A DNA stretch of 64,000 bases from Nannocystis bainbridge (lineage in GTDB: Bacteria > Myxococcota_A > Polyangia > Nannocystales > Nannocystaceae), in the NCBI RefSeq assembly GCF_028368995.1, contig NZ_JAQNDL010000002.1:1485724-1549723 (forward strand), given 5' to 3'. Shown piece by piece: positions 25,192 to 34,640 of the stretch. Made by a program: the position numbers and the translations under genes. Each line of letters begins with the position of its first letter. The stretch's first letter is position 1. Under the pieces are notes generated by a model that saw only the letters and a list, made by a program, of their open reading frames with translations, ran no database searches and was not told where the DNA came from.

Positions 25192-27504
25192 ATGCCCAGC
25201 CTGTCCCGGCGATCCGCCCATCGCTCTCTCATTGTTTGGACCGCAGGTCTGACGCTGCTCCTGAGCGGTGCCGCGGGCTGCGAGCGGCGCGGCGGGCCGG
25301 TGATCCTCGCCAGGGCGAAGGCGCTGGCGCCCGTGGAAGATCGGGCCGCGACGGCCGCGCTCGAGCAGGTGCGCCGCGGGTACATGGGTCGCGACTGGTG
25401 GGGGTGCGCGCACGAGGGGGCGGCCCTGCGGGAGAAGCACCCCGACGACGCGCGGCTGCAGGCGTGGACGATCCTGTGCGCGGGCCGCTCGGGGGGCAAC
25501 GCGCTCGCGCAGGCGGAGGCGATGCTGGCTGAAAGGCCAGGTGACCCGTGGGCCCTGTTCGCTCGCGCCGGCGCGCTGCTCGACGACCCGTCGCGCGGCC
25601 AGCAGGAGAGCATCCCGGCGGCGCGGGCGGCACTGGCGGCCCTGGACGGGCACCCGGACGCGCTGTGGCAGCTCGGCCGGGCGCTCGTGGTCCACGCGCC
25701 GCGGATCGAGACGGTACAATTCTTCGCCGAGCACGGCGGCGCGACGCCCGATCTGCTGGCGCTCGAGCTCGCGTTCGCGATCCAGTCGATCGGGTCGACC
25801 GAGGCGCAGGTGCTCGAGCTGGCGGCGAGGACCAGGGCCGCCGACCCGAACAACGTCGACGCGGAGTTCGCGACGGCGACGTGGCTGCTGAACCACCGCC
25901 GCCCGGACGAGGCGGGCCCGCTGCTGGTCCGCGCGCTCGAGCTGTCGCCGCACTCGTCGTCGCTCCACGCGCAGCTGTGGGAGGCGCTGCTGCAGGCGAG
26001 CGATTCAGCCGCGGGCGGGGCGGGCGGGGCGATGGTGGAGGCACCGCTCGCGCGCGAGCACGACGACGCGGACCGGTCGACGTGGGAGGCGATGGTGCAG
26101 GCGGCCCGGCGCGGGCCGGAGGGTCGGCGGGCGGTGATCGACGCGGGGGTGGCGTCGCTGCTGCGCGCACGCCCGGACTCGCCTGGGACGTTGAAGACGG
26201 CGGCCGACGTGTACGCGACGCTGGCCCCCGAGGTGCAGGCGAAGTACGAGGCCGAGCTCCTCGAGCGTTTCCCCGCCAGCGGCTCGGCGGACTGGGTCCG
26301 GGTCGGCCAGCTCCGCAAGCTGACGCAGGCGCGGTACGAACGCGAGACGAAGAAGACGCCGGACGTCGCCGCCGACGCGCAGCTGCGGGCGCAGATCGAG
26401 ACGCTGCTGCGCGAGCGACCGCCGGCGCTGCCGGGGCTGCGCGCCGAGCAGTACATGGAGCTGTACTTCCTGCTGCGCGACGACGAGCAGGCCGCGCCGG
26501 AGGTGCTGCTGTCGACGCTGCAGGCGTGGGTCGAGGTCGAGCCGCGCAACTTCATCGTGCTGGCTGACGCGGCGGTCGTGCTCGCCGAGCGCACGCCGTA
26601 CCGGCGTGAGGCCGAGGTGATCCTCCGCGAGGCGATCCGGCGCAGCGAGGCGATGCTGGCCGCGGGCCGGGCCCAGGAGGACGATTCGAAGATCTTCGAC
26701 GAGCAGGACAGCTACTTCGCGGGCCGGATGAACAGCGCACTGGGCTCGGTGCTGCTGGCGCAGGGCCGGCGCGACGAGGCACGCGAGGCGTTCGCGCGGG
26801 TCCAGGCGCTGGCGAACAAATCACCCGAGATGGTGCTGCCGCTGGCCGCCTTCGCCGAGTCCGAGGGGCGGATCGCGGAGGCCGAGCAGCTGCTGGTCGA
26901 GGGGCTGGCGCTGTGGGGCGGCGAGAAGTCGTGCGAGGAGGCGCTGCGCGGGCTGTACCGCCGCCAGCACGGCAGCGACCGCGGCTACGCCCGCCACCGG
27001 GCCCGGCTCGAGGACGACGTGCGGGCCAAGCGGCGCGCGCAGGTGCTGGCGGGCGCGATCGCCGAGCCGAAGCCGCTGCCGCCCTTCGCGCTGCCGCGCC
27101 TGAACGACGAGGAGCTGCGCAGCGAGGCGCTGCGCGGCCGCGTGGCGGTGATCAACCTGTGGACGACGTGGTGCGGCCCGTGCGCGGCCGAGATGCCGGC
27201 GCTGCAGCAGCTGGCCGACGCGTACGCGAAGGACCCCGACGTGGCCGTGCTGACGATCAACGGCGAGCCGCACACCGACGAGCTGCGGGGCTGGCTGGCC
27301 GAGCGGAAGATCCGGCTCGAGGTGCTGCTCGGGGCCCGCTGGACCAGCGACAACGGGTTCACCACGCTGCCGACGACGCTGTTCGTCGATCGCGCGGGGC
27401 GGGTCGTGTTCTCGCACGAGGGGGCGACGGAGCGGCTGGTCGAGGAATTCACGTGGCGCATCGAGGCGCTCCGCGAGGCGGGCCGGGCCGACGCCGCAGG
27501 TTGA
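25192..27504 (+). CDS. TPR-containing lipoprotein with C-terminal TlpA/thioredoxin-like domain (copy 1)
   Basis: 770 residues from ATG 25192; an earlier in-frame ATG lies at 25141. The signal ends LLLSGAAGC (lipobox). The middle (~60-600) is alpha-helical and TPR-like, e.g. ALWQLGRALVVHAPR and SALGSVLLAQGRRDEAREAF. The last ~150 residues are a TlpA/ResA-like thioredoxin: FALPRLNDEELRSEALRGR, the redox motif TTWCGPCAAEMPAL, and TTLPTTLFVDRAGRVV with the cis-Pro. Predicted to be membrane-anchored and periplasmic, reducing or isomerising disulphides in bound clients. A paralogue of the same architecture lies at 28764. Confidence 0.85.
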   Translation: MPSLSRRSAHRSLIVWTAGLTLLLSGAAGCERRGGPVILARAKALAPVEDRAATAALEQVRRGYMGRDWWGCAHEGAALREKHPDDARLQAWTILCAGRSGGNALAQAEAMLAERPGDPWALFARAGALLDDPSRGQQESIPAARAALAALDGHPDALWQLGRALVVHAPRIETVQFFAEHGGATPDLLALELAFAIQSIGSTEAQVLELAARTRAADPNNVDAEFATATWLLNHRRPDEAGPLLVRALELSPHSSSLHAQLWEALLQASDSAAGGAGGAMVEAPLAREHDDADRSTWEAMVQAARRGPEGRRAVIDAGVASLLRARPDSPGTLKTAADVYATLAPEVQAKYEAELLERFPASGSADWVRVGQLRKLTQARYERETKKTPDVAADAQLRAQIETLLRERPPALPGLRAEQYMELYFLLRDDEQAAPEVLLSTLQAWVEVEPRNFIVLADAAVVLAERTPYRREAEVILREAIRRSEAMLAAGRAQEDDSKIFDEQDSYFAGRMNSALGSVLLAQGRRDEAREAFARVQALANKSPEMVLPLAAFAESEGRIAEAEQLLVEGLALWGGEKSCEEALRGLYRRQHGSDRGYARHRARLEDDVRAKRRAQVLAGAIAEPKPLPPFALPRLNDEELRSEALRGRVAVINLWTTWCGPCAAEMPALQQLADAYAKDPDVAVLTINGEPHTDELRGWLAERKIRLEVLLGARWTSDNGFTTLPTTLFVDRAGRVVFSHEGATERLVEEFTWRIEALREAGRADAAG

Positions 27505-27947
27505 CCGGGGGCGCCGATTCATGACAGTCCGGCTCGCGGTCGTCGTGGACCTCGCATTCGTGCAGGCCCACGAATCGTCGGATTTCCGCGGCGTCGTCGA
27601 TGCACATGTGAGCCGTGCGCCCGGGCCTCGGCAGTGCGCGAGCCGGGGACCTGCGCGGCGGAGATAGCCGCGCCGGCGGGGTGCCCAGCGCTCTTCCCGT
27701 CAGCCCGCGCTCAGCGGCGCGGGAACACGGGATCAGCCCAAGTCACTGGTGAAGGCGCACCGCGGTGGCGCGCTGGATGGCGTTTGACGTGACGTAGCCG
27801 CCCCAGACCGCCTGGTCAAACGCGCCCGTGGCCACCGCGTGTGCCGCGGAGCGCCAGCGCACGACCGCGCACGACCTCGGCAATTCTGACCTCCGAAGCG
27901 AACGCGTTGCCCAGGAGCGAGTCGTCCGACTCGCCGACACTCAATAG
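27505..27947. other. Gene-free spacer
   Basis: About 440 bp after the TlpA-like gene with no supported open frame. It begins the decayed zone between the two paralogous modules. Confidence 0.4.
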
Positions 27948-28362
27948 ATGGCGGCGACGAGTCGTAAGCACCTGTTCGCGACCGAGCTGTACGCTCCGGT
28001 GGCGACGGTCCAGTTCTCCTTCGAGGGAGACACCACCGGGCTCGTGGATTCCGGGAGCCTCGCACGCAGCAGCTACACCGTCATCTGGACCGGCAAGCCC
28101 TTCTCGCAAGTGTGGCTCGCCGCCAAGCCCGCCTTCGCCCCCACCCACGACGTATTTCTCGGCTACCACCCGCCCGAGACGGCGACGGCCACCTTGGCGG
28201 CGCAGTTCATCGCGGACGCGCTTCAGCGCGACGTGACGGTCGAAGGACGCGTCGTGACGCCGAGGCCGCTCTCGGCCTCGCCACTCGTCGATCGGCTACT
28301 CGACCCCGATCGCCTACGAGGAGAGCTTCTACGCCGAACAGGCGCAGACTCAAGCGGCATAA
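27948..28362 (+). pseudogene. Decayed hypothetical gene (frameshifted)
   Basis: From 27948 the frame reads protein-like sequence (SYTVIWTGKPFSQVWLAAKP, DVFLGYHPPETATATLAAQF) to about 28280. Protein-like sequence then continues in the next frame as YSTPIAYEESFYAEQAQTQ with a stop at 28360. No family is recognised. The frame change and the adjacent integrase debris argue that this is a decaying gene. Confidence 0.35.
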
Positions 28363-28500
28363 GCAAAGTGTCCACTTTTTCGGGGCAATCCCAACCTGTT
28401 CCTGGCTGGCGAATTGGGCAGAAACCTGTACATGCGCGCAGTATCACAGAAACACGGTATGTGCCAAGGACGCCAAGCCCGCCTCCGCCGCCTCACGTTC
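28363..28500. other. AT-richer spacer with short palindrome
   Basis: It starts with AAAGTGTCCACTTTTT near 28365, a 6-bp palindrome with a T-run that could act as a terminator or be an element end. Nothing else is recognised. Confidence 0.3.
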
Positions 28501-28587
28501 GCGGGTGCCGTTCCTGCCGAGGAAGAGGGGCGGGACTGGCGCGTTGAGCAACTGGCGGCGCACCTCGAGGTACTGCTGCACCACTGC
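28501..28587 (-). pseudogene. Tyrosine recombinase (XerC-like) remnant
   Basis: The minus-strand reading AVVQQYLEVRRQLLNAPVPP followed by LFLGRNGTR matches AAVQRYLEVRHQLLIAPAPS and LFLGRNGTR of the recombinase at 30968-31684. Only about 29 residues remain, lacking the catalytic residues. It lies in the same relative position (just after a TPR-TlpA gene, inverted) as the larger recombinase gene. Confidence 0.7.
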
Positions 28588-28763
28588 CGTGTCGAGGCTG
28601 AACGAAGTGAAGGCCCTCCTCGAGGCGGCCGCGAGCAACACGGGGCGGCGTCGGGCCGGGTGACGTAGGCCGCGTCGACTCATGCACCGACCCTTCCGTC
28701 GCGCGAGCGCGCGGGTGGTATCTCAGAGCGCAGATCGCCGACCCGCGCAACGCGTACGAGCCT

Positions 28764-30932
28764 ATGATGCCTCGCTCCCGAGCTGTCAGAACGACCATGT
28801 GCCTGGCGCTCGCGCTGACGCCGGTCGGTTGTTCCCGCGCCGCTCCCTCTCACTCTCACGGGCAGCTCACCTCCGAAGTCGTCGATCCCGCGGACGCGGC
28901 CGCGGACGGGTTGCGCGCTCGCCTCACCGCCGACGACGCTTTCGGATGCGCCCGCGACGGCGAGGCGCTCGTGCGGCAGCACCCCGCGAGCCGACGCCTG
29001 CGCGCGTGGTGGATCGGCTGCGTCTCCGCGGCCGGGCGCCGGACCGAGGCCGCAGCCATGTCTGCGGCGATGCTGTCCGCACCGCGAGGTGACCCGTGGG
29101 CCCGGCTGGCGGAGGTGCTCGCGGCCGTCGGCGGCGGCACGATCGTCGATCCGGCGCTGCTCGGCCGCTCCGAGGCGCTGCTCACCGACCTGCCGAACCA
29201 CGCGGACGCCGTCGTCGCCCGCGCGTGGCTGCTGCTGGCGATGCACCGCGCCGCCGACATCCTCGCGCTGGCGGCGGCCGAGTCGGGCACGCCGGCGTCG
29301 GCGCGGGTCTACGCCCTCCTCGACGCCGCCCGCAGCGACCCCACCCGCCTGCCGGAGGCCCTGTCGGTGGCAGGCGGCGTGGCGCAGGACGACCCGGAAT
29401 TCGTCGCGGTGGCGGTGACGGCTGCCGGGCTGCTCAGCCAGCAGGAGCGGTCGGTCGAGGCGCTCGAATGGGTCGAGGCCGCGCTCGCGCACGCTCCGGG
29501 CGCGCCGTCGCTGCTGCGCCGGCGCTGGCACTTGATGCAGGAACGAGCGGACGTCGGCGACATCGCCGACGCAGTGTTTGCGGACATCGACGACGTCGTC
29601 GCCAGCTGGCCCGATCGGCCCGACGTACTCCTCGCCGCCGTCGACGGCGCACGGGCCGTCGGTCGGGCCGGCCACGCCGGGCTGCTCGAGCAGCGGCTCC
29701 TCGCCGAGTACCCCGACAGCCCCGAGGCCGAGTCGGTGTTGTACCGCCGCCTCGACCTGCGCGACGCCGCCGGCACGCGCCTCGACGTCGAGGCCTCGCT
29801 GCTGCGCGACACTATGCTCGCGGCCTTCCTCGCGCGGCCGATCCACCACGACCCGCGCAAGCTCGCCACGGTCGCCCGGTGGCGCTTCGAAGCAAAAATG
29901 GCCGTTCCTTCGGCCACCCCCGAATCGATCCTCGCCGCCGTCGAGGACATGATCGCACACGAGCCGGTGGTGCCGTCGCCGAAGCTCGTCGGTGCGCGCG
30001 CGCTGTTCGACCGCACCCCCTTCCACGACCGCGCCGGCGAGCTCGCGCGCGCGGGGATCGAGGCGAGCGAGAGCTACGCCCGCGCGTGGCGTGAGGCCGG
30101 CTCGCTCCACGTCGACATGCTGCGGCGCGATCACGTGACCGTCGGCAGCACGATACTCGGCAACCTAGCTTTGAAGTCTGGTGACCTCGACGCCGCCCAG
30201 GCTGCGTTTCGGCGGGCCGAGAGCAACAGCCTCGGCCCGTTCGCCGACCTCCAGCTCGGCCTCGCCGAGGTCGCCCGCCGCCGCGGCGACCGCGACGCCG
30301 CCGAGCTCCACCTCGTCGCGGGGCTCTCCCTCCCCGGCGACGGCGGCGAGCGCTGCCGCGGCGCCCTCGTCGAGCTCTACCGCGCCCGCACCGGCAGCAC
30401 CCAGGGTCTATCGCAATACATGGAGGGCCTCGAGGCTGGCTCGGCCGAGCGCCGCAAGCGGCAGGCCCTGGCCTCCTACGACGAATCCGCCGCGCCGCTG
30501 CCCGACTTCTCGCTGCGCAGCACTGACCACCGCGAGGTCACCCTCGCGTCGCTGCGCGGCAAGATTGTCGTGCTGCACTTCTGGTTCAAGACCTGCGCCG
30601 GCTGCCTGCTGGAGATGCCCGAGTTATCCGCGTTCGCCGCGGCCCACGCCGGCGACCCGGACGTCGCGGTGGTCAGCATTCATTACGGCGGCAGCCTCGG
30701 CGCCGTCGCCGAGTGGGTACGCGCGCAGAGGCTCCCGTTCACCGTGCTGATGGATGACGGCTACGCCGAGCGCATCGGCGTCCACAGCTATCCCACCACC
30801 TGGTTCCTCGACCCCGAGGGCCGGCGCCGCTTCGACGAAGGCTTCGGCTACACCCGACACTTGCGCGAGGAGTTCGAGTGGCGAATCGAGGCCCTGCGCG
30901 CCCGCGCCGCCCCGCCCGCGAACTCCGGCTAG
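28764..30932 (+). CDS. TPR-containing lipoprotein with C-terminal TlpA/thioredoxin-like domain (copy 2)
   Basis: 722 residues from the first of two adjacent ATGs. The signal MMPRSRAVRTTMCLALALTP leads into PVGC, a lipobox. TPR-like helices fill ~50-560, and the C-terminal TlpA-like domain has FSLRSTDHREVTLASLRGK, the redox centre FKTCAGCLLEMPEL (CAGC rather than CGPC) and SYPTTWFLDPEGRRRF. The changed CxxC dipeptide should alter redox potential relative to copy 1. Same layout as the 25192 gene but well diverged, so an old duplication. Periplasmic and membrane-anchored by inference. Confidence 0.83.
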   Translation: MMPRSRAVRTTMCLALALTPVGCSRAAPSHSHGQLTSEVVDPADAAADGLRARLTADDAFGCARDGEALVRQHPASRRLRAWWIGCVSAAGRRTEAAAMSAAMLSAPRGDPWARLAEVLAAVGGGTIVDPALLGRSEALLTDLPNHADAVVARAWLLLAMHRAADILALAAAESGTPASARVYALLDAARSDPTRLPEALSVAGGVAQDDPEFVAVAVTAAGLLSQQERSVEALEWVEAALAHAPGAPSLLRRRWHLMQERADVGDIADAVFADIDDVVASWPDRPDVLLAAVDGARAVGRAGHAGLLEQRLLAEYPDSPEAESVLYRRLDLRDAAGTRLDVEASLLRDTMLAAFLARPIHHDPRKLATVARWRFEAKMAVPSATPESILAAVEDMIAHEPVVPSPKLVGARALFDRTPFHDRAGELARAGIEASESYARAWREAGSLHVDMLRRDHVTVGSTILGNLALKSGDLDAAQAAFRRAESNSLGPFADLQLGLAEVARRRGDRDAAELHLVAGLSLPGDGGERCRGALVELYRARTGSTQGLSQYMEGLEAGSAERRKRQALASYDESAAPLPDFSLRSTDHREVTLASLRGKIVVLHFWFKTCAGCLLEMPELSAFAAAHAGDPDVAVVSIHYGGSLGAVAEWVRAQRLPFTVLMDDGYAERIGVHSYPTTWFLDPEGRRRFDEGFGYTRHLREEFEWRIEALRARAAPPANSG

Positions 30933-30967
30933 TAGCCGCTGTCGGCGGGCTCGTCGAATCCGCGGCC

Positions 30968-31684
30968 TCACGTTCGCGGATGGGCTCGGTAGTACTCGGC
31001 CGCGAGCCAGCCAAGGTCGAGCTTCGTGTAGCGCTGCGTGCTGCTCAGGCTTGCGTGGCCCAGCATCTCCTGGATGCTTCGCAGGTCGCAGCCCCGCAGC
31101 AACAGGTGCGTGGCGAAGCTGTGGCGGATCCCATGAGGCCCCACGCGGACCTTGGCCTCGACCGCCTTGCAGCGGCGATACACCAGCTCTCGAACAGTGC
31201 GGTCGCTGAGGCGGGTGCCGTTCCTGCCGAGGAAGAGGGACGGGGCGGGGGCGATGAGCAACTGGTGACGCACCTCGAGGTACCGCTGCACCGCTGCCGC
31301 GCCGAGGGTTCCAATGGGAACAATGCGGTCCTTGTCCCCCTTGCCGCGCACCACCCGGATCGTTAGCTCGTCGCAATCCCAACGAAGATCATCAACATCG
31401 AGCGCAACGCACTCGGTGACGCGTAGACCGGCCCCGTAGAGCACCTCGAGGACCGCGCGGTCACGGAGGCCGCGAGCGCCCTGCGCATGGCCTGGCCCTT
31501 CAATCATGTTCTCAAGGTCGCTGAGCGCGGCGGGCCGGCCGTGTCGGCGCTCAACTCCGTTCGCAAACCCGTGGAGGTCGCCTGAGTAGGCGCGGGCGGT
31601 GTGCGGCGAGAGCCGCCGCACGCACGTGATGAACCGAGGAAGCGCTTTATAGCGTTGCGCAGCACACGCTCGATCTACCGCCAC
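30968..31684 (-). pseudogene. Tyrosine recombinase (XerC/D-like) with truncated N-terminal domain
   Basis: The catalytic domain is complete: R in YGAGLRVTE, K in RGKGDKDRIV, HGIRHSFATHLL (HxxR), LGHASLSSTQ and the nucleophile region QRYTKLDL. The core-binding domain is cut short: RRLSPHTARAYSGDLHGF is followed within ~30 residues by GLRDRAVLEVLYGAG, whereas intact XerC proteins have about 80-100 residues more there. A GTG at 31684 could start a ~238-residue product. Without the SAM-like domain, DNA binding is probably lost. It follows the copy-2 TPR-TlpA gene in convergent orientation. Confidence 0.75.
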
Positions 31685-32066
31685 AGCCTGTGGGCAACTT
31701 AGCCTGAGTGGAGCATGTCTCGTGAGAGATATCTGTTTTTGGTTTGCCTGAAAGGGACTTCGCTTGATGTCCGTGCTGCCACGCAACGGCCGCCACCATC
31801 GCGCCGCTACCTTGCGGGCGAGGGGCGAGAAGGTGGCCATCGCCAGGTTGGGGGATGCCCTCGAGGAGGGCACAGGCAACCACAGCTTGCGCCGCCGCTC
31901 GGCCGCGAATCGCTCGACCACGGACGCGCAGTCCCAGTGCTCGACCCTGGACAGCGCGGGACCCCGCGACCACGCCATGTCCCAATGCGCGACCGCCTGC
32001 CCCAAATGCCCCGTCACAATCGTCGCCGACATCACCGAGCGAGCGAGCTCGTGGTATCGTCGGTGC
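31685..32066. other. Spacer between recombinase remnant and next gene
   Basis: About 380 bp with no supported gene. It contains the first copy of a 19-bp direct repeat (31746-31764). Confidence 0.4.
31746..31764. repeat. 19-bp direct repeat, copy 1
   Basis: GCCTGAAAGGGACTTCGCT; a copy with one mismatch lies at 32799-32817. The pair brackets the gene at 32067-32774 (about 1.05 kb). Confidence 0.6.
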
Positions 32067-32774
32067 GTGAGCCAGGGAAGGCTGATGGCAGCGATCCTGA
32101 CGCTCGGTACCGTGGGGGCCGCGGTGTGGCTGTCGGCATCGCGCGGCGAACTGCAGACCGCGACGGACACTCCGCCTCTGACTGAGGCATCAAAGGCGCC
32201 CCGGGTCTCGTGGCGGCTCGACCCGCTTATCACCGAGGCGCTCGCGCGCCACCCGAAGCTGCGGGCGTACTTCGCTACGATGAGCTACGACGAGTCGTTC
32301 CGCGTCGGCGGCGATCTGGCACAACGCGGCATGTGCAGCCTGGCCGACGAGCAGCTGTTACGCGTGGTCGCGCTGCAGCTCCGGCAGACGGAGCTGCTGG
32401 GCGACCGCGCGTGCGAGATGCTGCTGGCGGGCGACGGGTTGGTGGCGGTGGCGGCGATGGAGCTGCTGCCCGACACCGAGCTGCGCGAGTTCATCACCTA
32501 CAAGACGCTGGCGCAGCTGCTGGCCCTCGAGGGCGCCGAGATATCGCTGACGCCGCAAGAGGCGGCGGCCGAGCGCGAACGCCGGCTCGCGGAGGTGCGA
32601 GGGTCGCTGTCGGCGGAGGCACGGGCGGCGTTCGAGACGCAGGCGTGTTTCTCGGAGGAGACGATGTTCCGCTCCGCGCTGGCGCTGGCGCCCGCGGAGG
32701 GCGGCCGGATGATCCGCGCGTTCCTCGAACCGTCGTGTCGGGCGCTCCCGCCACCCGCTGCGGCGAAGCGCTGA
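32067..32774 (+). CDS. Hypothetical membrane-anchored protein
   Basis: About 235 residues from GTG 32067 (ATG 32085 is an alternative). The N-terminus RLMAAILTLGTVGAAVWLSA is a signal anchor. The rest is helical and charged with cysteines in RGMCSLADE, DRACEMLL, TQACFSEE and EPSCRAL. No family is recognised. It is framed by 19-bp direct repeats, suggesting that it may have moved or been duplicated as a unit. Confidence 0.55.
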   Translation: MSQGRLMAAILTLGTVGAAVWLSASRGELQTATDTPPLTEASKAPRVSWRLDPLITEALARHPKLRAYFATMSYDESFRVGGDLAQRGMCSLADEQLLRVVALQLRQTELLGDRACEMLLAGDGLVAVAAMELLPDTELREFITYKTLAQLLALEGAEISLTPQEAAAERERRLAEVRGSLSAEARAAFETQACFSEETMFRSALALAPAEGGRMIRAFLEPSCRALPPPAAAKR

Positions 32775-32798
32775 GGCCCTGCGACGTCGTTCCGAGCG

Positions 32799-32817
32799 GC
32801 CTGAAAGGGATTTCGCT
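32799..32817. repeat. 19-bp direct repeat, copy 2
   Basis: GCCTGAAAGGGATTTCGCT, one mismatch from the copy at 31746-31764. Confidence 0.6.
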
Positions 32818-32917
32818 GGACCGATCTGCTGGTTCGCTCCTGGCGCACATCCTCAGCGACAAGTTCTGCCACGGCCTGCCGTTCCATGGCCAGGAGTGTA
32901 CGGCTTAGACTCGCCGC

Positions 32918-33475
32918 ATGGGACTCTTGACCTTCAGCATCAACGTCACCCTGGACGGCTGCGTCGACCACCAGGAGGGAATCGCCGACGATGAGACACA
33001 CGCCTTCTTCACCCGCCTCATGGACGAGGGCGGGGCGATGCTGTGGGGCCGCGTCACCTACGAGATGATGGAGAGCTACTGGCCGGCGGTCGCCCGCGGC
33101 GACGAGGAGGCGGCGCCGCCGATGCGCGAATGGGCGGTCAAGCTGGAGGCCAAGCCGAAGTACGTGGTGTCGTCGACGCGAAAGGACTTCCCGTGGACCA
33201 ACAGCCACCACATCGCTGGCGACCTGCGCACGGGCGTGCAGAAGCTCAAGGACGCGACCCCGGCCGGCGTGCTCCTCGGTAGCGGGAAGCTCGCGACCGA
33301 GCTGGACCGGCTGGATCTGATCGACGAGTACAATTTCCTCGTCCACCCCAGGATCGCTGGCCACGGCCCGACCCTGTACCAGAGCGGGCTGCCCAGCACG
33401 CGACGGCTCGAGCTGGTCTCGGCGAAGCCGCTCCGCAGCGGCGCGGTCGCCATGCACTACCGGCGCGCGCGCTGA
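32918..33475 (+). CDS. Dihydrofolate reductase / RibD C-terminal family protein
   Basis: 185 residues. The sequence begins LLTFSINVTLDGCVDHQEG, then GGAMLWGRVTYEMMESYWP and KPKYVVSSTRKDFPW, GVLLGSGKLATELDRLDLID and YNFLVHPRIAGHGPTLY, the standard course of the RibD C-terminal/DHFR-like fold that binds NADPH. Family members in soil bacteria are often annotated as deaminase-reductase or DHFR homologues; the true substrate is unknown. Cytoplasmic. It is convergent with the spike-like gene at 33541. Confidence 0.88.
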   Translation: MGLLTFSINVTLDGCVDHQEGIADDETHAFFTRLMDEGGAMLWGRVTYEMMESYWPAVARGDEEAAPPMREWAVKLEAKPKYVVSSTRKDFPWTNSHHIAGDLRTGVQKLKDATPAGVLLGSGKLATELDRLDLIDEYNFLVHPRIAGHGPTLYQSGLPSTRRLELVSAKPLRSGAVAMHYRRAR

Positions 33476-33540
33476 CTCAGAGCACACACCAGCCGAGGAT
33501 CTCGATCGATTGGGCAATGGCCCGTGACGCTCGTCGAAAG

Positions 33541-34185
33541 TCAGCGCCTGAAGCGGATGGTGACCGAAGCGACCGCCGCGGCTGAGTTCGTGCCGGTGAA
33601 GCGGGCGATGATAGCGTCTCCTTGGGCGACCGTCGCGGGCGGGGGCACGGCCCCCCTCGGGGTGAACGCGGCGGTTCCGTTGGCCAACGTAACGAGGCTG
33701 CCCGGAACCAGGACTCCGCCCGCGAGCTCGAGGGACACCGACAGGGGGCCGCCTGCGATGTTCGCGTTGGCGATGAGGCTCAAGAAGTCGATGGCGCCGC
33801 TGATCGGCGCGACGCCGGCGACTGCTGCGGGGAGCACCGAAGCGTTGGCGAGCTGGAGGGTGATGGCAGCGGAGTCCGCGACCGTGACGTCGACCCGATC
33901 GTTGACCGCGTTGTCCGCGACGCTGACGGCGCCGATGAAGTTGAGCCTGGGCCGCGATCCTTGGAGCACGCCGCCGCCCTGGACCTCGACGTTGACCCGG
34001 TGTCGATGGTCGGCTCGCGCGACGAAGGTGGAGACGCCGGCGTCGTTCGTGACGCCTCCCGCGGTCGCCGGCGCCGGCGAGGCGGGCAGGGGATGTTGGT
34101 GGTCCGCGCGGGCGGCCTCTGGCATCGCGCCGACCTGAGCTGCATCGCCGACGTCGATCTGGGTCGGCGGCTGGTTCGTCAGCAC
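33541..34185 (-). CDS. Orphan phage spike/tail-fibre-like protein
   Basis: 214 residues. Two short ADHxH repeats (AARADHQHPL near residue 26 and VARADHRHRV near 57) are followed by GGGVLQGSRPRLNFIGAVSV and a beta-rich Ala/Val/Thr tail. The same layout, with REDHKH, RSDHAH and GGTLVGARPGLSFVG, occurs in the element protein at 50614-51420, so they are homologous in about the first 120 residues. RxDHxH repeats are typical of trimeric phage fibre/spike connectors. No other virus gene is adjacent. An AT-rich segment upstream (34228-34245) may supply the promoter. Confidence 0.65.
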   Translation of the reverse strand: MLTNQPPTQIDVGDAAQVGAMPEAARADHQHPLPASPAPATAGGVTNDAGVSTFVARADHRHRVNVEVQGGGVLQGSRPRLNFIGAVSVADNAVNDRVDVTVADSAAITLQLANASVLPAAVAGVAPISGAIDFLSLIANANIAGGPLSVSLELAGGVLVPGSLVTLANGTAAFTPRGAVPPPATVAQGDAIIARFTGTNSAAAVASVTIRFRR

Positions 34186-34640
34186 CCGGCAAGGACGACG
34201 GCCCTCGGCCGGACTCTCTTTTGCCGATAATAGTTATTATGTTAAGTTAAAGAGGACAGGCAGCCAGGGGCGCCGGGCGGACGTTCTGGCTCGTCGGCGC
34301 CTGGCAAACCCTGGCTCGTCGGCGTCTTCTTGCAAGCCAGCCTTCGGCACTCGAAGTTCCGGTGAGAACCTTTGGGCTCCACGCATGCGAGTGACCAGGA
34401 TCCTCGAACCCTATTCTGCGACGAGAGCTCAACAACTTCGGTCCCCGTTGTCCGGCTCTGCTCGATGGTCGGTCGTCAGCGCAGCCGATGTCCGCTCGAC
34501 GACGGTCGTCATCACGCCGGTTATCCGCTCCACGACGGTCGTCCATCGCAGCGATCACTGCGCGAAATGTTCCGGCGCGCACTCATGCCCGTGCGCCGCC
34601 GCGCGCCGCACCGCCGGCATGTCTCGATGCCCGGAGCCGG
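34186..34640. other. Gene-free region with AT-rich palindrome and short tandem repeat
   Basis: Positions 34228-34245 hold ATAATAGTTATTAT, an AT-rich inverted repeat in a GC-rich context. Near 34490-34545 a ~33-bp unit containing CCGCTC(G/C)ACGACGGTCGTC occurs twice, itself palindromic (ACGACGGTCGT). No supported gene; it may include the promoter of the spike-like gene and a terminator for lepB. Confidence 0.5.
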
